NCBI RefSeq assembly: GCF_030317145.1
Contig: NZ_JASZYE010000002.1
Span: 248,001-312,000 of the forward strand
DNA: 64,000 nucleotides
Direction of reading: 5' to 3'
Source: Variovorax flavidus
GTDB lineage: Bacteria > Pseudomonadota > Gammaproteobacteria > Burkholderiales > Burkholderiaceae_C
A model generated the notes under the pieces. It was not told where the DNA came from. It made no database searches and was given only the letters and a program-made list of their open reading frames with translations. Shown here one piece after another: positions 44,046 to 51,865 of this stretch. The position numbers and the translations under genes were made by a program. How positions within the stretch are numbered: position 1 is the first letter of the stretch; the number at the start of each line of letters is the position of its first letter.

Positions 44046-44390
44046 TCAGGCCGACCCGCTGAAAACCGGCCGGAAGAAGCTGCGCTCATAGCTCAGGATG
44101 CAGCGAGTGTCCTCCGCATACTTGAACGCAGCCTGGCACTCCGCATCGGTTGCGGACAGGGCGCGATATTCCTCGTATGCCGCGAGACTCGGGAAGGTGA
44201 ACATGGCGAGCGCAATGTTGTTCGCGCCTTCCGATGGCAGGAAGTAGCCGTGGTGCTGCCCTCCGAACTTCTCGACGAGAGGAATCCACGTCTTGCCGTA
44301 ATGCTCGAACTCCTTGAGCTTGAACGGGTCGATGACATAGCGCAGGTAGCAGGTGACCATGGTGGTTCCGGGAGGCTTGGTGTTTGACAT
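44046..44390 (-). CDS. NIPSNAP-family protein
   Basis: A 114-residue single-domain NIPSNAP/dimeric alpha-beta barrel protein. The pattern CYLRYVIDPFKLKEFEHYGK at the start, with GGQHHGYFLPSEG and YRALSATDAECQAAFKYA, is typical. Members are small cytoplasmic proteins of unclear role, often near catabolic or detoxification genes. The start may be 44390 or the internal ATG at 44360. The gene follows the DMT transporter gene on the same strand by 54 bases. Confidence 0.8.
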   Translation of the reverse strand: MSNTKPPGTTMVTCYLRYVIDPFKLKEFEHYGKTWIPLVEKFGGQHHGYFLPSEGANNIALAMFTFPSLAAYEEYRALSATDAECQAAFKYAEDTRCILSYERSFFRPVFSGSA

Positions 44391-44444
44391 GAGGGCTGGC
44401 GTGCAACGGCGCGCCGGCTTCGGCGGCGACGTCGCACCCGCGCG

Positions 44445-45365
44445 TTATTCCGACTGGGCGTCCAGCGCGATCGCGCGGGTCCGCCCGCGCTCGCTGTGCA
44501 GCATGTAGAGGCCGGAACCGACGAGCAGTGCGATCCCCAGCCAGGCCCATCCGGTGGGCACCTCGTTCCATACGGCATAGCCCAGCAGCATGGCGAAGAG
44601 AACCGCCACGTAGCGGAAAGGTGCAGTGAGCGACACCTCGCCGGCGCGCATGCATTGCACCAGCAGGAAGTAGCCCGATGCCAGGAAAGCTGCCGCGACC
44701 CCCAGCAAGGCCAGATCGCCCAGCGCAAACGCCTGCCAGCCGCTCAACAGCGTCAGGCACCCGGCCAGCAAGGTGACGGCCAGTGCCGTGGCCAGGGTGA
44801 TGATGATCGACGGGATGGCCGGATCGATGCGCCGTGTCATCAGATCGCGTGCGGCGTGGAACAGCGTGCCGAGCAGGCACAGCAGGGCCCATGCGTTGAG
44901 GCCGTCCGCGCTCGGCTGCACGACGCACAGCACGCCCACGAAGCCCAGCACCACGGCGGACCAGCGCGCCACGCCAGCGCGCTCGCCCAGGAAGAGCACC
45001 GCGAACACCGTCATGAACAAGGGCGCGGCGAGATTGATGGCCGTGGCATTGGCAATCGGCAACCGGAACAGCGCCAGGAGATACATCATGGTCGCGCAGG
45101 CATCGATCCCGCCCCGCAGCGCCACCCGCGGATGCAGCACCGCGCTCGCCTGGCGCAGCGCGCCCAACCGGTGCGCGACCAGCAGCACGAGCACCGAGGC
45201 CATCACCCCGCGCACGAAGATCAGCTGCGCCGAGGGCATGGATTGACTGACATGCTTGACCAGTGCGTCGTTGAGCACGAAGCAGCCCATGGCACCGATC
45301 ATCGTGGCGATGGCGCGCCCGTTGGCGCGGGACGAGGGCCTTGAGAACAGGATCTGCGAGGTCAT
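44445..45365 (-). CDS. DMT-superfamily transporter (EamA domains)
   Basis: A 306-residue inner-membrane protein with about ten helices and two EamA repeats. The first begins IATMIGAMGCFVLNDALVK and the second DPAIPSIIITLATALAVTLL. Such permeases export or import small metabolites such as amino acids; the substrate is not predictable. Its start overlaps the stop of the upstream kinase-like gene by 4 bases (45362-45365), so the two are translationally coupled. Confidence 0.88.
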   Translation of the reverse strand: MTSQILFSRPSSRANGRAIATMIGAMGCFVLNDALVKHVSQSMPSAQLIFVRGVMASVLVLLVAHRLGALRQASAVLHPRVALRGGIDACATMMYLLALFRLPIANATAINLAAPLFMTVFAVLFLGERAGVARWSAVVLGFVGVLCVVQPSADGLNAWALLCLLGTLFHAARDLMTRRIDPAIPSIIITLATALAVTLLAGCLTLLSGWQAFALGDLALLGVAAAFLASGYFLLVQCMRAGEVSLTAPFRYVAVLFAMLLGYAVWNEVPTGWAWLGIALLVGSGLYMLHSERGRTRAIALDAQSE

Positions 45366-45925
45366 GAAGGGCGATGTGGCGAGGCATGCGCGAGGACCGC
45401 GCCGTTCGATCCTGCCACATGCGCACTGCTCTCCAGAATCAAGGCCGCCGCCTCGCTCGCGCTGACGAGCGCCGAATCAATGACAAGGCGGCCCGTGGTC
45501 CAGGCCTCGTACTCATGCCGGAGCACGGCCTCCCAGGTTGGGAGGGTGAGGCCCGGGATGTCGGCTTCCCGGCTTTCCACGCGTCTGCGATGTTCGACGG
45601 GGTCGGAGCAGACGACCTCGATCTCGAGCAGGCCCGAGGACGCGCCGGCAGCCACAGCCCGCCACGCTTCGCGGGTGACCGATAGCGGATTGACGCAGTC
45701 GGCGACCACGGTCATGCCAAGCGCCAGATTGGACTTGGCGAGTTCATACGCAAGGACGTAGCCGGCCGGCCCCACATCTCCGAGCGCGCTCATATTCATC
45801 AGCGCGGCTTCGATGGTGTCGATGCGCAGATACGCAGACGGCAAACGTGCGACGAGTTCGCGCGCCATGGCGGTCTTGCCGGTGCCAGGAAGCCCGCCGA
45901 GAACAATCAGCATCGCCATATTCAT
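45362..45925 (-). CDS. P-loop kinase-like AAA protein
   Basis: A 187-residue nucleotide-binding protein. Walker A is GGLPGTGKTAMA at residues 10-21. The small size, R-I-D-T-I-E following strand 2, and CSDPVEHRRRVESREADIPG resemble zeta-toxin-like or chloramphenicol-phosphotransferase-like small-molecule kinases. The target is unknown. It starts at 45925 and is coupled to the DMT transporter gene. It is divergent from the phoX gene. Confidence 0.8.
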   Translation of the reverse strand: MNMAMLIVLGGLPGTGKTAMARELVARLPSAYLRIDTIEAALMNMSALGDVGPAGYVLAYELAKSNLALGMTVVADCVNPLSVTREAWRAVAAGASSGLLEIEVVCSDPVEHRRRVESREADIPGLTLPTWEAVLRHEYEAWTTGRLVIDSALVSASEAAALILESSAHVAGSNGAVLAHASPHRPS

Positions 45926-46028
45926 CCAGGTTCACGAAGGAAGGGCCCGATTCTGGGCCGGGGTGTACTGCAACAAAAGTTTCATCTTGCATCGTTAAGG
46001 TCAGGCTCCCGTTAGCCAAGCCCTCACG

Positions 46029-48413
46029 ATGAAAAACCTGCCCACGCCTCCCGCTCCGAACGAGTTCATCGATCCGGACGATCTGGACAACAACTCGAGT
46101 TCGAACACCAGTCTTCACGAAATCATCGCCTCGCGCATGCACCGCCGCCATCTGCTGCGCGGCGGTGTCGGCGCGCTGACGGCCGCGACGCTCGGCCCGC
46201 TGGCGCTGAGCGCCTGCGGCGGTGGCAGCGACGGGAACTTCCCCGTCACGCCGCCGGCACCCGCACCTGCCCCGGCGCCCGCGCCGGCTTCGGCTCCCAA
46301 GCTCGGCTTCTCCGCCGTCGGCAAGGATCTCGCGGACCGCATCACCGTGCCTGCCGGCTACACGGCCACCGTGATCTACGCGACGGGCGATTCGATCGAC
46401 CCGGCCATCACCGACTACAAGAACGACGGCACCGACGACACCTTCAGCCGCCGCAGCGGCGACCAGCATGACGGCATGCACTACTTCGGCCTGACCCCCG
46501 ACAGCAAGCCGTCGCTCAGCAGCACCGAACGCGCGCTCATGTGCATCAATCACGAGGCCATCAACGCCACGGTGATCTTCATGCATCCGAACGGACAAAC
46601 CAACATCAGCACCAGCGCCGGTCCGCGTCCCGAAGCCGAGGCGTTGAAGGAAGTGGAAGCGCACGGCGCTTCGGTGGTCGAGATTGCCAAGTCGGGCGGG
46701 AAGTTCGCGGTGGTCAAGAACTCGACCTTTAACCGCCGCATCACGCCGCGCACGCCGATGGAGTTCGGCGGCCCGGCACGCGGCTCCGCGCTGCTCAAGA
46801 CGGCCTACTCGCCCGCCGGCACCGGCACGCGCGGCATGATCGGCAATTGCGCGTCGGGCTACACGCCCTGGGGCACCTACCTCACCTGCGAGGAGAACTT
46901 CTCCGGCTTCTTCCGCCGCGGCGCGGCCGACGACGCGAAGCGCAGCGCCAAGGAACTGGTCGCCTTCAAGCGCATCGGCCTCGCGCAAAACGCCCCCGGT
47001 GGTCAGCGCTGGGCCACCGTCGTGCCGGCCGATGGCGCCAACACCGAATACGCACGCTGGGACACGAGCAGCATCGGCGCATCGACGGACGGCACGGACG
47101 ACTTCCGCAACACGGCCAACACCTTCGGCTGGGTGGTGGAGATCGACCCGTACAACCCCACGTCGACCCCCGTCAAGCACACCGCACTCGGCCGCTTCGC
47201 GCACGAAGGCGCGTGGCCGAGCAACCCGGTGGTCGGCAAGCCGCTCGCCTTCTACATGGGCGACGATTCGCGCAGCGAGTACGTCTACAAATATGTGTCC
47301 AAGGCCGTGTGGAGCGCAGCAGATGCCAACCCCGCCGATCGCCTTGCCACCGGCAGCAAGTACCTCGACGAAGGCACGCTGTACGCGGCGAAGTTCAACG
47401 CAGACGGCTCGGGCACCTGGCTCAAGCTCGACCTGAGCAACACCGCCATCTCGGGCAACAGCGCGTACGCCTTCGCCGATCTGGCCGACGTGCTGGTCAA
47501 CGCGCGGCTCGCCGCCGACGCCGCCGGCGCCACCAAGTGCGACCGGCCCGAGTGGACCGCCGTGAACCCGAAGAACGGCGAGATCTACATCACGATGACG
47601 GAGAACCCGGACCGCGGCTCCTTCAACACGACCAGCAGCAACAACGTGCCGAACCCCGACGTGGAGCCGGCCTTCCCGCGCTACTGGCTCGACAACAAGG
47701 GCGTGTCGACGCAGAACGCGGCGCCGTCGGTGTCCAAGGGCAACGTGAACGGGCAGGTGATGCGCATCCGCGAAACCGACAGCGATGCATCGGCCACCAC
47801 CTTCAACTGGGACATCTTCCTGTTCGGCAGCCAGGCCAAGGCGGACGCCGGCCTGGACGACGTGAACTACCAGAAGAACGTGAACCTGTCGGGCCTGTCG
47901 GACTTCAACGATTTCTCCAAGCCCGACGGCTGCTGGTTCTCGCGTGCGAGCGGCATCCTGTGGATCGAGACCGACGACAACGCCTACACCGACGTCACCA
48001 ACTGCATGCTGCTGGCAGCGGTCCCGGGCGAGTACGGCGACGGCGGCGAGATCGACGTGGTCAACCAGGCCAACGGCAAGCCCGGCACTGCCGGCACCGC
48101 CCCGGTCACCGTGAGAACGCACGCGGGCAAGAAGATGAACGACACGATCTTCAAGCGCTTCCTCACGGCGCCGCTGGGCTCGGAAGTGACCGGACTGGCC
48201 GAATCACCGGACGGCAAGGCACTGTTCATCAACATCCAGCATCCGGGCGAGAACACGGCCGCGGCCAACATCGCCGACCCGTCCAAGTACGAAAGCCACT
48301 GGCCTGGCAACGGTGCAGGCGTGACGGCCTATGGTGCGGGCGGCAGCACGGCGCGCCCGCGCTCGGCGACGGTGATGATCACCAAGAACGACGGTGGTGT
48401 GATCGGGCTCTGA
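46029..48413 (+). CDS. phoX: PhoX-family alkaline phosphatase, Tat-exported
   Basis: A 794-residue protein of the DUF839/PhoX family, calcium/iron-dependent periplasmic phosphatases. A long polar N-terminus precedes a twin-arginine region (HRRHLLRGGVGALTAATLGP), with R39-R40. A Pro/Ala linker follows. Family segments include NHEAINATVIFMHPNGQTNI, CASGYTPWGTYLTCEENFSG, FAHEGAWPSNPV and RPEWTAVNPKNGEIYITMTE. The C-terminus CWFSRASGILWIETDDNAY and GSEVTGLAESPDGKALFINI is also typical. No convincing Pho box is visible upstream. It stands alone between divergent and convergent neighbours. Confidence 0.9.
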   Translation: MKNLPTPPAPNEFIDPDDLDNNSSSNTSLHEIIASRMHRRHLLRGGVGALTAATLGPLALSACGGGSDGNFPVTPPAPAPAPAPAPASAPKLGFSAVGKDLADRITVPAGYTATVIYATGDSIDPAITDYKNDGTDDTFSRRSGDQHDGMHYFGLTPDSKPSLSSTERALMCINHEAINATVIFMHPNGQTNISTSAGPRPEAEALKEVEAHGASVVEIAKSGGKFAVVKNSTFNRRITPRTPMEFGGPARGSALLKTAYSPAGTGTRGMIGNCASGYTPWGTYLTCEENFSGFFRRGAADDAKRSAKELVAFKRIGLAQNAPGGQRWATVVPADGANTEYARWDTSSIGASTDGTDDFRNTANTFGWVVEIDPYNPTSTPVKHTALGRFAHEGAWPSNPVVGKPLAFYMGDDSRSEYVYKYVSKAVWSAADANPADRLATGSKYLDEGTLYAAKFNADGSGTWLKLDLSNTAISGNSAYAFADLADVLVNARLAADAAGATKCDRPEWTAVNPKNGEIYITMTENPDRGSFNTTSSNNVPNPDVEPAFPRYWLDNKGVSTQNAAPSVSKGNVNGQVMRIRETDSDASATTFNWDIFLFGSQAKADAGLDDVNYQKNVNLSGLSDFNDFSKPDGCWFSRASGILWIETDDNAYTDVTNCMLLAAVPGEYGDGGEIDVVNQANGKPGTAGTAPVTVRTHAGKKMNDTIFKRFLTAPLGSEVTGLAESPDGKALFINIQHPGENTAAANIADPSKYESHWPGNGAGVTAYGAGGSTARPRSATVMITKNDGGVIGL

Positions 48414-48461
48414 TCCGGGCGCATCACTGACGAGCAGGAGCTGATGCGACCGCGAGGCCGC

Positions 48462-48836
48462 TCAGCTTCGGCTCAGCACCACGACGCCAACCAGGATGAT
48501 GGCGATTCCCAGCACGCGGCCCGGAGTCAATGCCTCACCGAAGAACTGCCACGCGAGCAGCGCCGCGACGACATAGCCCATCGACAGCATGGGATAGGCG
48601 ACGCTCACATCCACACGGGTCAGCGCGACGACCCACAGCCCGACGCTGATGCCATAGCAGACCAGCCCGAGCAGGATCCACGGTTGAATGGCCGCGGCCA
48701 ACACCGCCGAGAACAGCGAAGTCACGCTTGCCATGGAGATCGAGCCCAGCGTCCTGGCCCCGGCCTTGAGAAGCAGTTGCGCGACGGAGTTCAGCATCAC
48801 GCCGGCAAAGATGATCGAGAAGGTGCTCAGGTTCAT
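48462..48836 (-). CDS. Small multidrug-resistance-like transporter (EamA/EmrE type)
   Basis: A 124-residue, four-helix membrane protein: STFSIIFAGVMLNSVAQLLL, PWILLGLVCYGISVGLWVVA, YPMLSMGYVVAALLAWQFFG and VLGIAIILVGVVVLSRS. The family includes EmrE, SugE and the ArnE/F flippase subunits. The conserved Glu expected in helix 1 of drug-exporting EmrE is not seen, so an ArnE-like lipid role is as likely. It is convergent with phoX and starts 21 bases after the mltA stop. Confidence 0.82.
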   Translation of the reverse strand: MNLSTFSIIFAGVMLNSVAQLLLKAGARTLGSISMASVTSLFSAVLAAAIQPWILLGLVCYGISVGLWVVALTRVDVSVAYPMLSMGYVVAALLAWQFFGEALTPGRVLGIAIILVGVVVLSRS

Positions 48837-48857
48837 GGCGGCATCCAGGCGTGGGGT

Positions 48858-50003
48858 CTATTTGGGCCAGAGCGCCCACAGCCGCAGCGGCTGGTTCATT
48901 CGTGCCGCAAAGCGCCCGGCCTCCGCGCCGGTGCCCGCAAAGTAGTCGGCCCGCACTGCGCCGACGATGGCGCTGCCGGTGTCCTGTGCGACCACCAGCT
49001 TCGCCAGCGACACGGTGGGCCCGGGCGAGGCCAGCCAGACCGGCGTGCCGTAGGGAATGCTGTCGCGGTCCACCGCGATCGAACGGCCCGCGGTAAGCGG
49101 CACGCCCTGCGCACCGACCGGCCCGGAGGACGCATCGACCTCGCTCAGCGGCTCCTCCCGAAAGAACACATAGCGCGGATTGCTCCACAGCAGGGGCTGA
49201 AGCCGCTGCGGGTTCTGCGCCACCCACTGCTTGGTGTCGTCGGGCCATAGGCTGACCTTGGTCGCGCCCTGGCTCATCAGCCATTGCTGCACGCTGCGGT
49301 AGGGCTGCTCGTTGGTGGCGGCGAAGGCCACGCGCACCATGCGCTGCGAGCCGTCGGCTTCGGTGATGCGCAGGCGCCCCGAGCCCTGGATGTGCAGCAT
49401 GAGCACGTCGATGGGGTCGGCGAGCCACGCGATCTCGCGTCCGCGCAATGCGGCCTGGGCTTGCGGCAGCGTATCGATCTCCTGGCGCGTGAACCAGGGG
49501 CGCTTGGGCACGAGGCCCATGGGCGCCTGGTACAGCGGCACGGTGTTCGTCGCGGTCGGCCGGCGCGTGGCGTCGAACACCGGCTCGTAGTAGCTGGTGA
49601 GCTTGCCGTCGGTCGGCCCCGAGGGCGACTCGACCCGGTACGGCTGCAGGCGCTGCATCATCCAATCACGCTGCTCTGCCGTCTCCGCGAGCGAGAGCTG
49701 GCGCACTTCGCGGCACAGGGGTGCGAAGGCGGCGTTGGGGCGCGTGCAGTTCGACAGCATCGCGACCCAGCCTTCGTGCAAGGCGTCGTCGTTGAAGCCC
49801 GGCAGCTCGGACCATGCGACCGGCACCCAACGGCTCTTCGGATGCGCGAGCGAACCGGTGAGCGGCCCCAGCTCGCGTGAAGGGCTGGTGCCCGGTGTCG
49901 TCGGCGTGGTGGCTGGCAGGTCGGGCTGCCGTGTGCCGGTGGAGCAGGCGGCGAGCGTTGCTACGATCGCGAGCCCAACCAGCCACTGGAGTCCTTTGTT
50001 CAT
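48858..50003 (-). CDS. mltA: Membrane-bound lytic murein transglycosylase A
   Basis: A 381-residue outer-membrane lipoprotein that cleaves peptidoglycan to 1,6-anhydromuropeptides. The signal ends in a lipobox at A-A-C-S (LVGLAIVATLAACST). The MltA barrel carries GKLTSYYEPVFDATRRPTAT, DVLMLHIQGSGRLRI and QDTGSAIVGAVRADYFAGTG, the last including the catalytic Asp region (3D domain). ATG at 50003 is on the minus strand and shares bases with a plus-strand ATG at 50002. It is followed by the SMR-type gene in the same direction. Confidence 0.92.
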   Translation of the reverse strand: MNKGLQWLVGLAIVATLAACSTGTRQPDLPATTPTTPGTSPSRELGPLTGSLAHPKSRWVPVAWSELPGFNDDALHEGWVAMLSNCTRPNAAFAPLCREVRQLSLAETAEQRDWMMQRLQPYRVESPSGPTDGKLTSYYEPVFDATRRPTATNTVPLYQAPMGLVPKRPWFTRQEIDTLPQAQAALRGREIAWLADPIDVLMLHIQGSGRLRITEADGSQRMVRVAFAATNEQPYRSVQQWLMSQGATKVSLWPDDTKQWVAQNPQRLQPLLWSNPRYVFFREEPLSEVDASSGPVGAQGVPLTAGRSIAVDRDSIPYGTPVWLASPGPTVSLAKLVVAQDTGSAIVGAVRADYFAGTGAEAGRFAARMNQPLRLWALWPK

Positions 50004-50160
50004 GGGTCTGATTTTGCTTGAAGCACTTGGCGCGGGAATCGTGTTCATCCTGATCATCTGGTGGACCATGTTCTCCGGCCGCAAGCGCGGCGAGCTGCAT
50101 GACGAGGCCGATGCCGATGACGACGCGGCGGCATCCAAAGAGCCGTCGCGGCGCGATTGA
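50002..50160 (+). CDS. 52-residue single-helix membrane protein
   Basis: This encodes GLILLEALGAGIVFILIIWW followed by TMFSGRKRGELHDEADADDD. It has one transmembrane helix, then a short basic stretch and an acidic tail. GGAG lies 10-13 bases before the ATG. The start codon lies opposite the mltA start (CATG at 50001-50004), so the two genes are divergent with overlapping starts. Small proteins of this kind are frequent in Comamonadaceae genomes but have no known role. Confidence 0.65.
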   Translation: MGLILLEALGAGIVFILIIWWTMFSGRKRGELHDEADADDDAAASKEPSRRD

Positions 50161-50365
50161 ATTGGCGTAGTTCGATGCCGCTTCGCGGTGTCGGTCGACG
50201 GCCTGCCTGCTATTCATTCGATAGCACGAGCGTGAGATTTCGCACGCTTTTCCAGCGTACTGCCAAAATCGAACGTTACACGCGGAAACCTCGGATCGAG
50301 GCAATTCGCCTTGAGCGCTCGGGATAATCGGCGCTCTTTGTTTTGCATAGTCGAAAGGGACTGAC

Positions 50366-51013
50366 ATGAAAAAATTCGTACTCGCCACGTGTGCCGCAGC
50401 GATCGTGCTTTCGGGCTGCGCGGGCGGCATGACCGACACGCAACGCAACACGGCCATCGGCGCTGGCGGCGGCGCACTGGCTGGCGCGGCGATCGGCGGC
50501 GTGGCTGGCGGCAAGGCCGGCACGGGTGCGGCGATCGGTGCATTGGCTGGTGCGGCGGGCGGCTACCTGTGGTCCCAGCGCATGGAGAACCAGAAGCGCC
50601 AGATGGAAGCCGCCACCAAGGGCACCGGCGTCGCCGTGACCCAGACCCCGAACAACGAACTGAAGCTCGCGATCCCGAGCGACGTCAGCTTCGACGTGGG
50701 CCGCGCCGCGATCAAGCCGAACTTCTCGCCGATCCTCGACCAGTTCGCGAGCGGCCTGCGCAACAACCCGAATGCCGACGTGCGCATCATTGGCCACACG
50801 GACAGCACTGGCACCGATGCGATCAACAACCCGCTGTCGGTGGAGCGTGCTGCGGCAACGCGTGACTATCTGGTGGCGCGTGGCGTGTCGCCGACTGCGT
50901 TCCGTATTGAAGGGCGTGGGTCGCGGGAACCGGTTGCGGACAACAACACGGATGCGGGGCGTGCGCAGAACCGGCGCGTCGAGATCTTCGTCGGCGAGCG
51001 CTCGCCGGCCTGA
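50366..51013 (+). CDS. OmpA-family lipoprotein (YiaD-like)
   Basis: A 215-residue outer-membrane lipoprotein. The signal ends in the lipobox L-S-G-C (FVLATCAAAIVLSGCAGG). A glycine-zipper segment follows (GAGGGALAGAAIGGVAGGKA), then a C-terminal OmpA-like peptidoglycan-binding domain (IIGHTDSTGTDAINNPLSVE and RAQNRRVEIFVGE). It would tether the outer membrane to the wall. AAAGGGA precedes ATG 50366. A dyad GCGTG-N8-CACGC is in the upstream gap. Confidence 0.92.
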   Translation: MKKFVLATCAAAIVLSGCAGGMTDTQRNTAIGAGGGALAGAAIGGVAGGKAGTGAAIGALAGAAGGYLWSQRMENQKRQMEAATKGTGVAVTQTPNNELKLAIPSDVSFDVGRAAIKPNFSPILDQFASGLRNNPNADVRIIGHTDSTGTDAINNPLSVERAAATRDYLVARGVSPTAFRIEGRGSREPVADNNTDAGRAQNRRVEIFVGERSPA

Positions 51014-51103
51014 ACGCGATTCGCCCCGGATGAGTCTTTGCACACTCCGCGTGGCTAGCCCTAGCCTAGCCTCGCGCCGGGGCCGATAGGTTCGAGTTGG
51101 GGC

Positions 51104-51745
51104 TCACACGCCCCGCAAGAGGTTGGCCAGTTCGACGGCCGACTTCACTTCCATCTTCTCGAACACGCGCGCACGGTGAACTTCCACCGTGCGCACGCTG
51201 ATCGCGAGTTGCTCGGCGATCAGCTTGTTGGGCAACCCTTCGACCACGCAGCGCATCACGTCGCGCTCGCGCTCCGTCAGCTCGTCGATGCGGTGCTTGA
51301 GCAGTTGCCGCGTGCGCTGCGCCTCGATGGCGCGCAACGATGCGCCAAGCGCATGCTCGATGCGGTCCACCAGTGCGTTGTCGGAAAACGGCTTCTCGCA
51401 GAAGTCGAAGGCGCCGCGCTTCACCGCATCCACGGCCGTCGGCACGTCGGCATGCCCGGTCAGGAAGATGACGGGCATCGTCTCCAGCAGCCCCCGCTCC
51501 TGAAGCCGGTCGAACAGCACCAGGCCGCTCGTCCCCGGCATGCGCACGTCCAGCAGGAGGCAGTGCGGCTGATCCCGCAGCGGCTCGTCCGCGAGGCGGG
51601 CCTCGAAGGCCTCGGCGCTCGCAAAGTTCTCGCTCACCAGCCGCCGCGACCGCAGCAGCCAGGCCAGCGCCTCGCGAACGCTGGCGTCGTCGTCAACAAT
51701 AAAAATCAGCGCGTCAATCAATGGTTGCATGGCATCAGTCCCCAT
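51104..51745 (-). CDS. FixJ/NarL-type response regulator
   Basis: A response regulator of about 213 residues. The receiver has FIVDDDASVREALAWLLRSR with the acidic pocket, phospho-Asp in LLLDVRMPGTSG, and lysine in FCEKPFSD. The C-terminal LuxR-type HTH is LTERERDVMRCVVEGLPNKL and SVRTVEVHRARVFEKM. The start is ATG 51745 or 51730; neither has a clear ribosome site. It follows its partner kinase after a gap that contains a dispersed palindromic element. The nitrilase gene lies upstream of the kinase. Confidence 0.9.
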   Translation of the reverse strand: MGTDAMQPLIDALIFIVDDDASVREALAWLLRSRRLVSENFASAEAFEARLADEPLRDQPHCLLLDVRMPGTSGLVLFDRLQERGLLETMPVIFLTGHADVPTAVDAVKRGAFDFCEKPFSDNALVDRIEHALGASLRAIEAQRTRQLLKHRIDELTERERDVMRCVVEGLPNKLIAEQLAISVRTVEVHRARVFEKMEVKSAVELANLLRGV

Positions 51746-51773
51746 GAGGCGCCGCAAGGCCGCCTCCGTTCGG

Positions 51774-51862
51774 GAAATACCGCGGGACCGGCTCCGCCGG
51801 ACCGCCGGTATTGCCCCCTGCAAGGGGGCGGGCGGCCACACGAAGTGGGCAAGCCTGGGGGT
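51774..51862 (-). repeat. Dispersed palindromic intergenic element, copy 2
   Basis: The element has ACCGCGGGACCGGCTCCGCC, then CCCCCTGCAAGGGGG, then CCACACGAAGTGGGCAAGCC and a G run. The G run ends four bases before the kinase stop codon at 51866-51868. It has the same orientation relative to the adjacent minus-strand gene as the copies at 15741 and 62812. It separates the kinase and regulator genes. Confidence 0.78.
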
Positions 51863-51865
51863 GTG

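Noticed and set aside
45960..46028. A Pho box in front of phoX
   Set aside because: The gap contains TTTCATCTTGCATCG and AAGGTCAGG, but no pair of 7-base repeats at 11-base spacing matches the PhoB consensus well enough.
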